From NCBI GenBank assembly GCA_003542325.1, contig DPKV01000138.1:1-5906 (forward strand): a stretch of DNA of 5,906 bases, read 5' to 3'. Position numbers and translations under genes: made by a program. Origin of the DNA: Anaerolineaceae bacterium. Lineage in GTDB: Bacteria; Chloroflexota; Anaerolineae; Anaerolineales; Anaerolineaceae. Below, piece by piece: positions 5,875 through 5,906 of the stretch (the stretch's first letter is position 1; each line of letters opens with the position of its first letter). Under the pieces are notes generated by a model, which saw only the letters and a program-made list of their open reading frames with translations, was not told where the DNA came from and searched no databases.

Positions 5875-5906
5875 TAGGGTTCGCGTTGGTTCATCTAAAA
5901 TGTTAC

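Noticed and set aside
5868..5901. Plus-strand promoter starting with a perfect TTGACA at 5868-5873, which would hint at a divergent gene to the right
   Set aside because: The only good -10 (TAAAAT, 5896-5901) is 22 bases away, and at 17 bases spacing the sequence is TCATCT. The window ends before any plus-strand gene could be seen.

Overview
All four genes lie on the minus strand, so the window reads right to left: transketolase (tkt), a fused transaldolase/glucose-6-phosphate isomerase (tal-pgi), the Holliday-junction-resolvase-like protein RuvX/YqgF, and the first 112 codons of an MltG/YceG-type endolytic murein transglycosylase that runs off the left edge. No RNA gene, mobile element, CRISPR array or credible plus-strand gene was seen. 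Base composition looks close to balanced, coding density is high, and leaders carry purine-rich Shine-Dalgarno sites (GAAAGGA, GAGGA), so this is a bacterial chromosome. The 921-residue Tal-Pgi fusion next to tkt, and the style of the RuvX and MltG sequences, resemble Chloroflexota of the class Anaerolineae. That assignment is from memory of the families, not from a search.

Layout. 5814-5906: tkt leader with a probable sigma70-type promoter (CTGTCA / TAAAAT). 3771-5813: tkt, 680 codons. 3665-3770: 106-base gap holding a perfect 13-bp inverted repeat that overlaps the best promoter candidate for tal-pgi, plus three copies of AGGGTAA. 899-3664: tal-pgi. 774-898: gap with an intrinsic terminator for tal-pgi followed by a promoter with a perfect TATAAT for ruvX. 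330-773: ruvX. 1-337: mltG start, overlapping ruvX by 8 bases. No gene-free stretch exceeds 300 bases.

How the genes fit together. The right-hand pair forms a metabolic unit. Transketolase makes sedoheptulose-7-phosphate and glyceraldehyde-3-phosphate. The transaldolase half of the fusion turns these into erythrose-4-phosphate and fructose-6-phosphate. The isomerase half interconverts fructose-6-phosphate and glucose-6-phosphate, linking the non-oxidative pentose phosphate pathway to glycolysis/gluconeogenesis. The left-hand pair (ruvX-mltG) is a housekeeping operon for nucleic-acid maintenance or rRNA maturation and cell-wall synthesis, separated from the metabolic pair by the terminator.

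I found no evidence for a new defence, mobile or signalling system. The parts most worth a second look are the enzyme fusion, its C-terminal extension, and the palindrome over the tal-pgi promoter.
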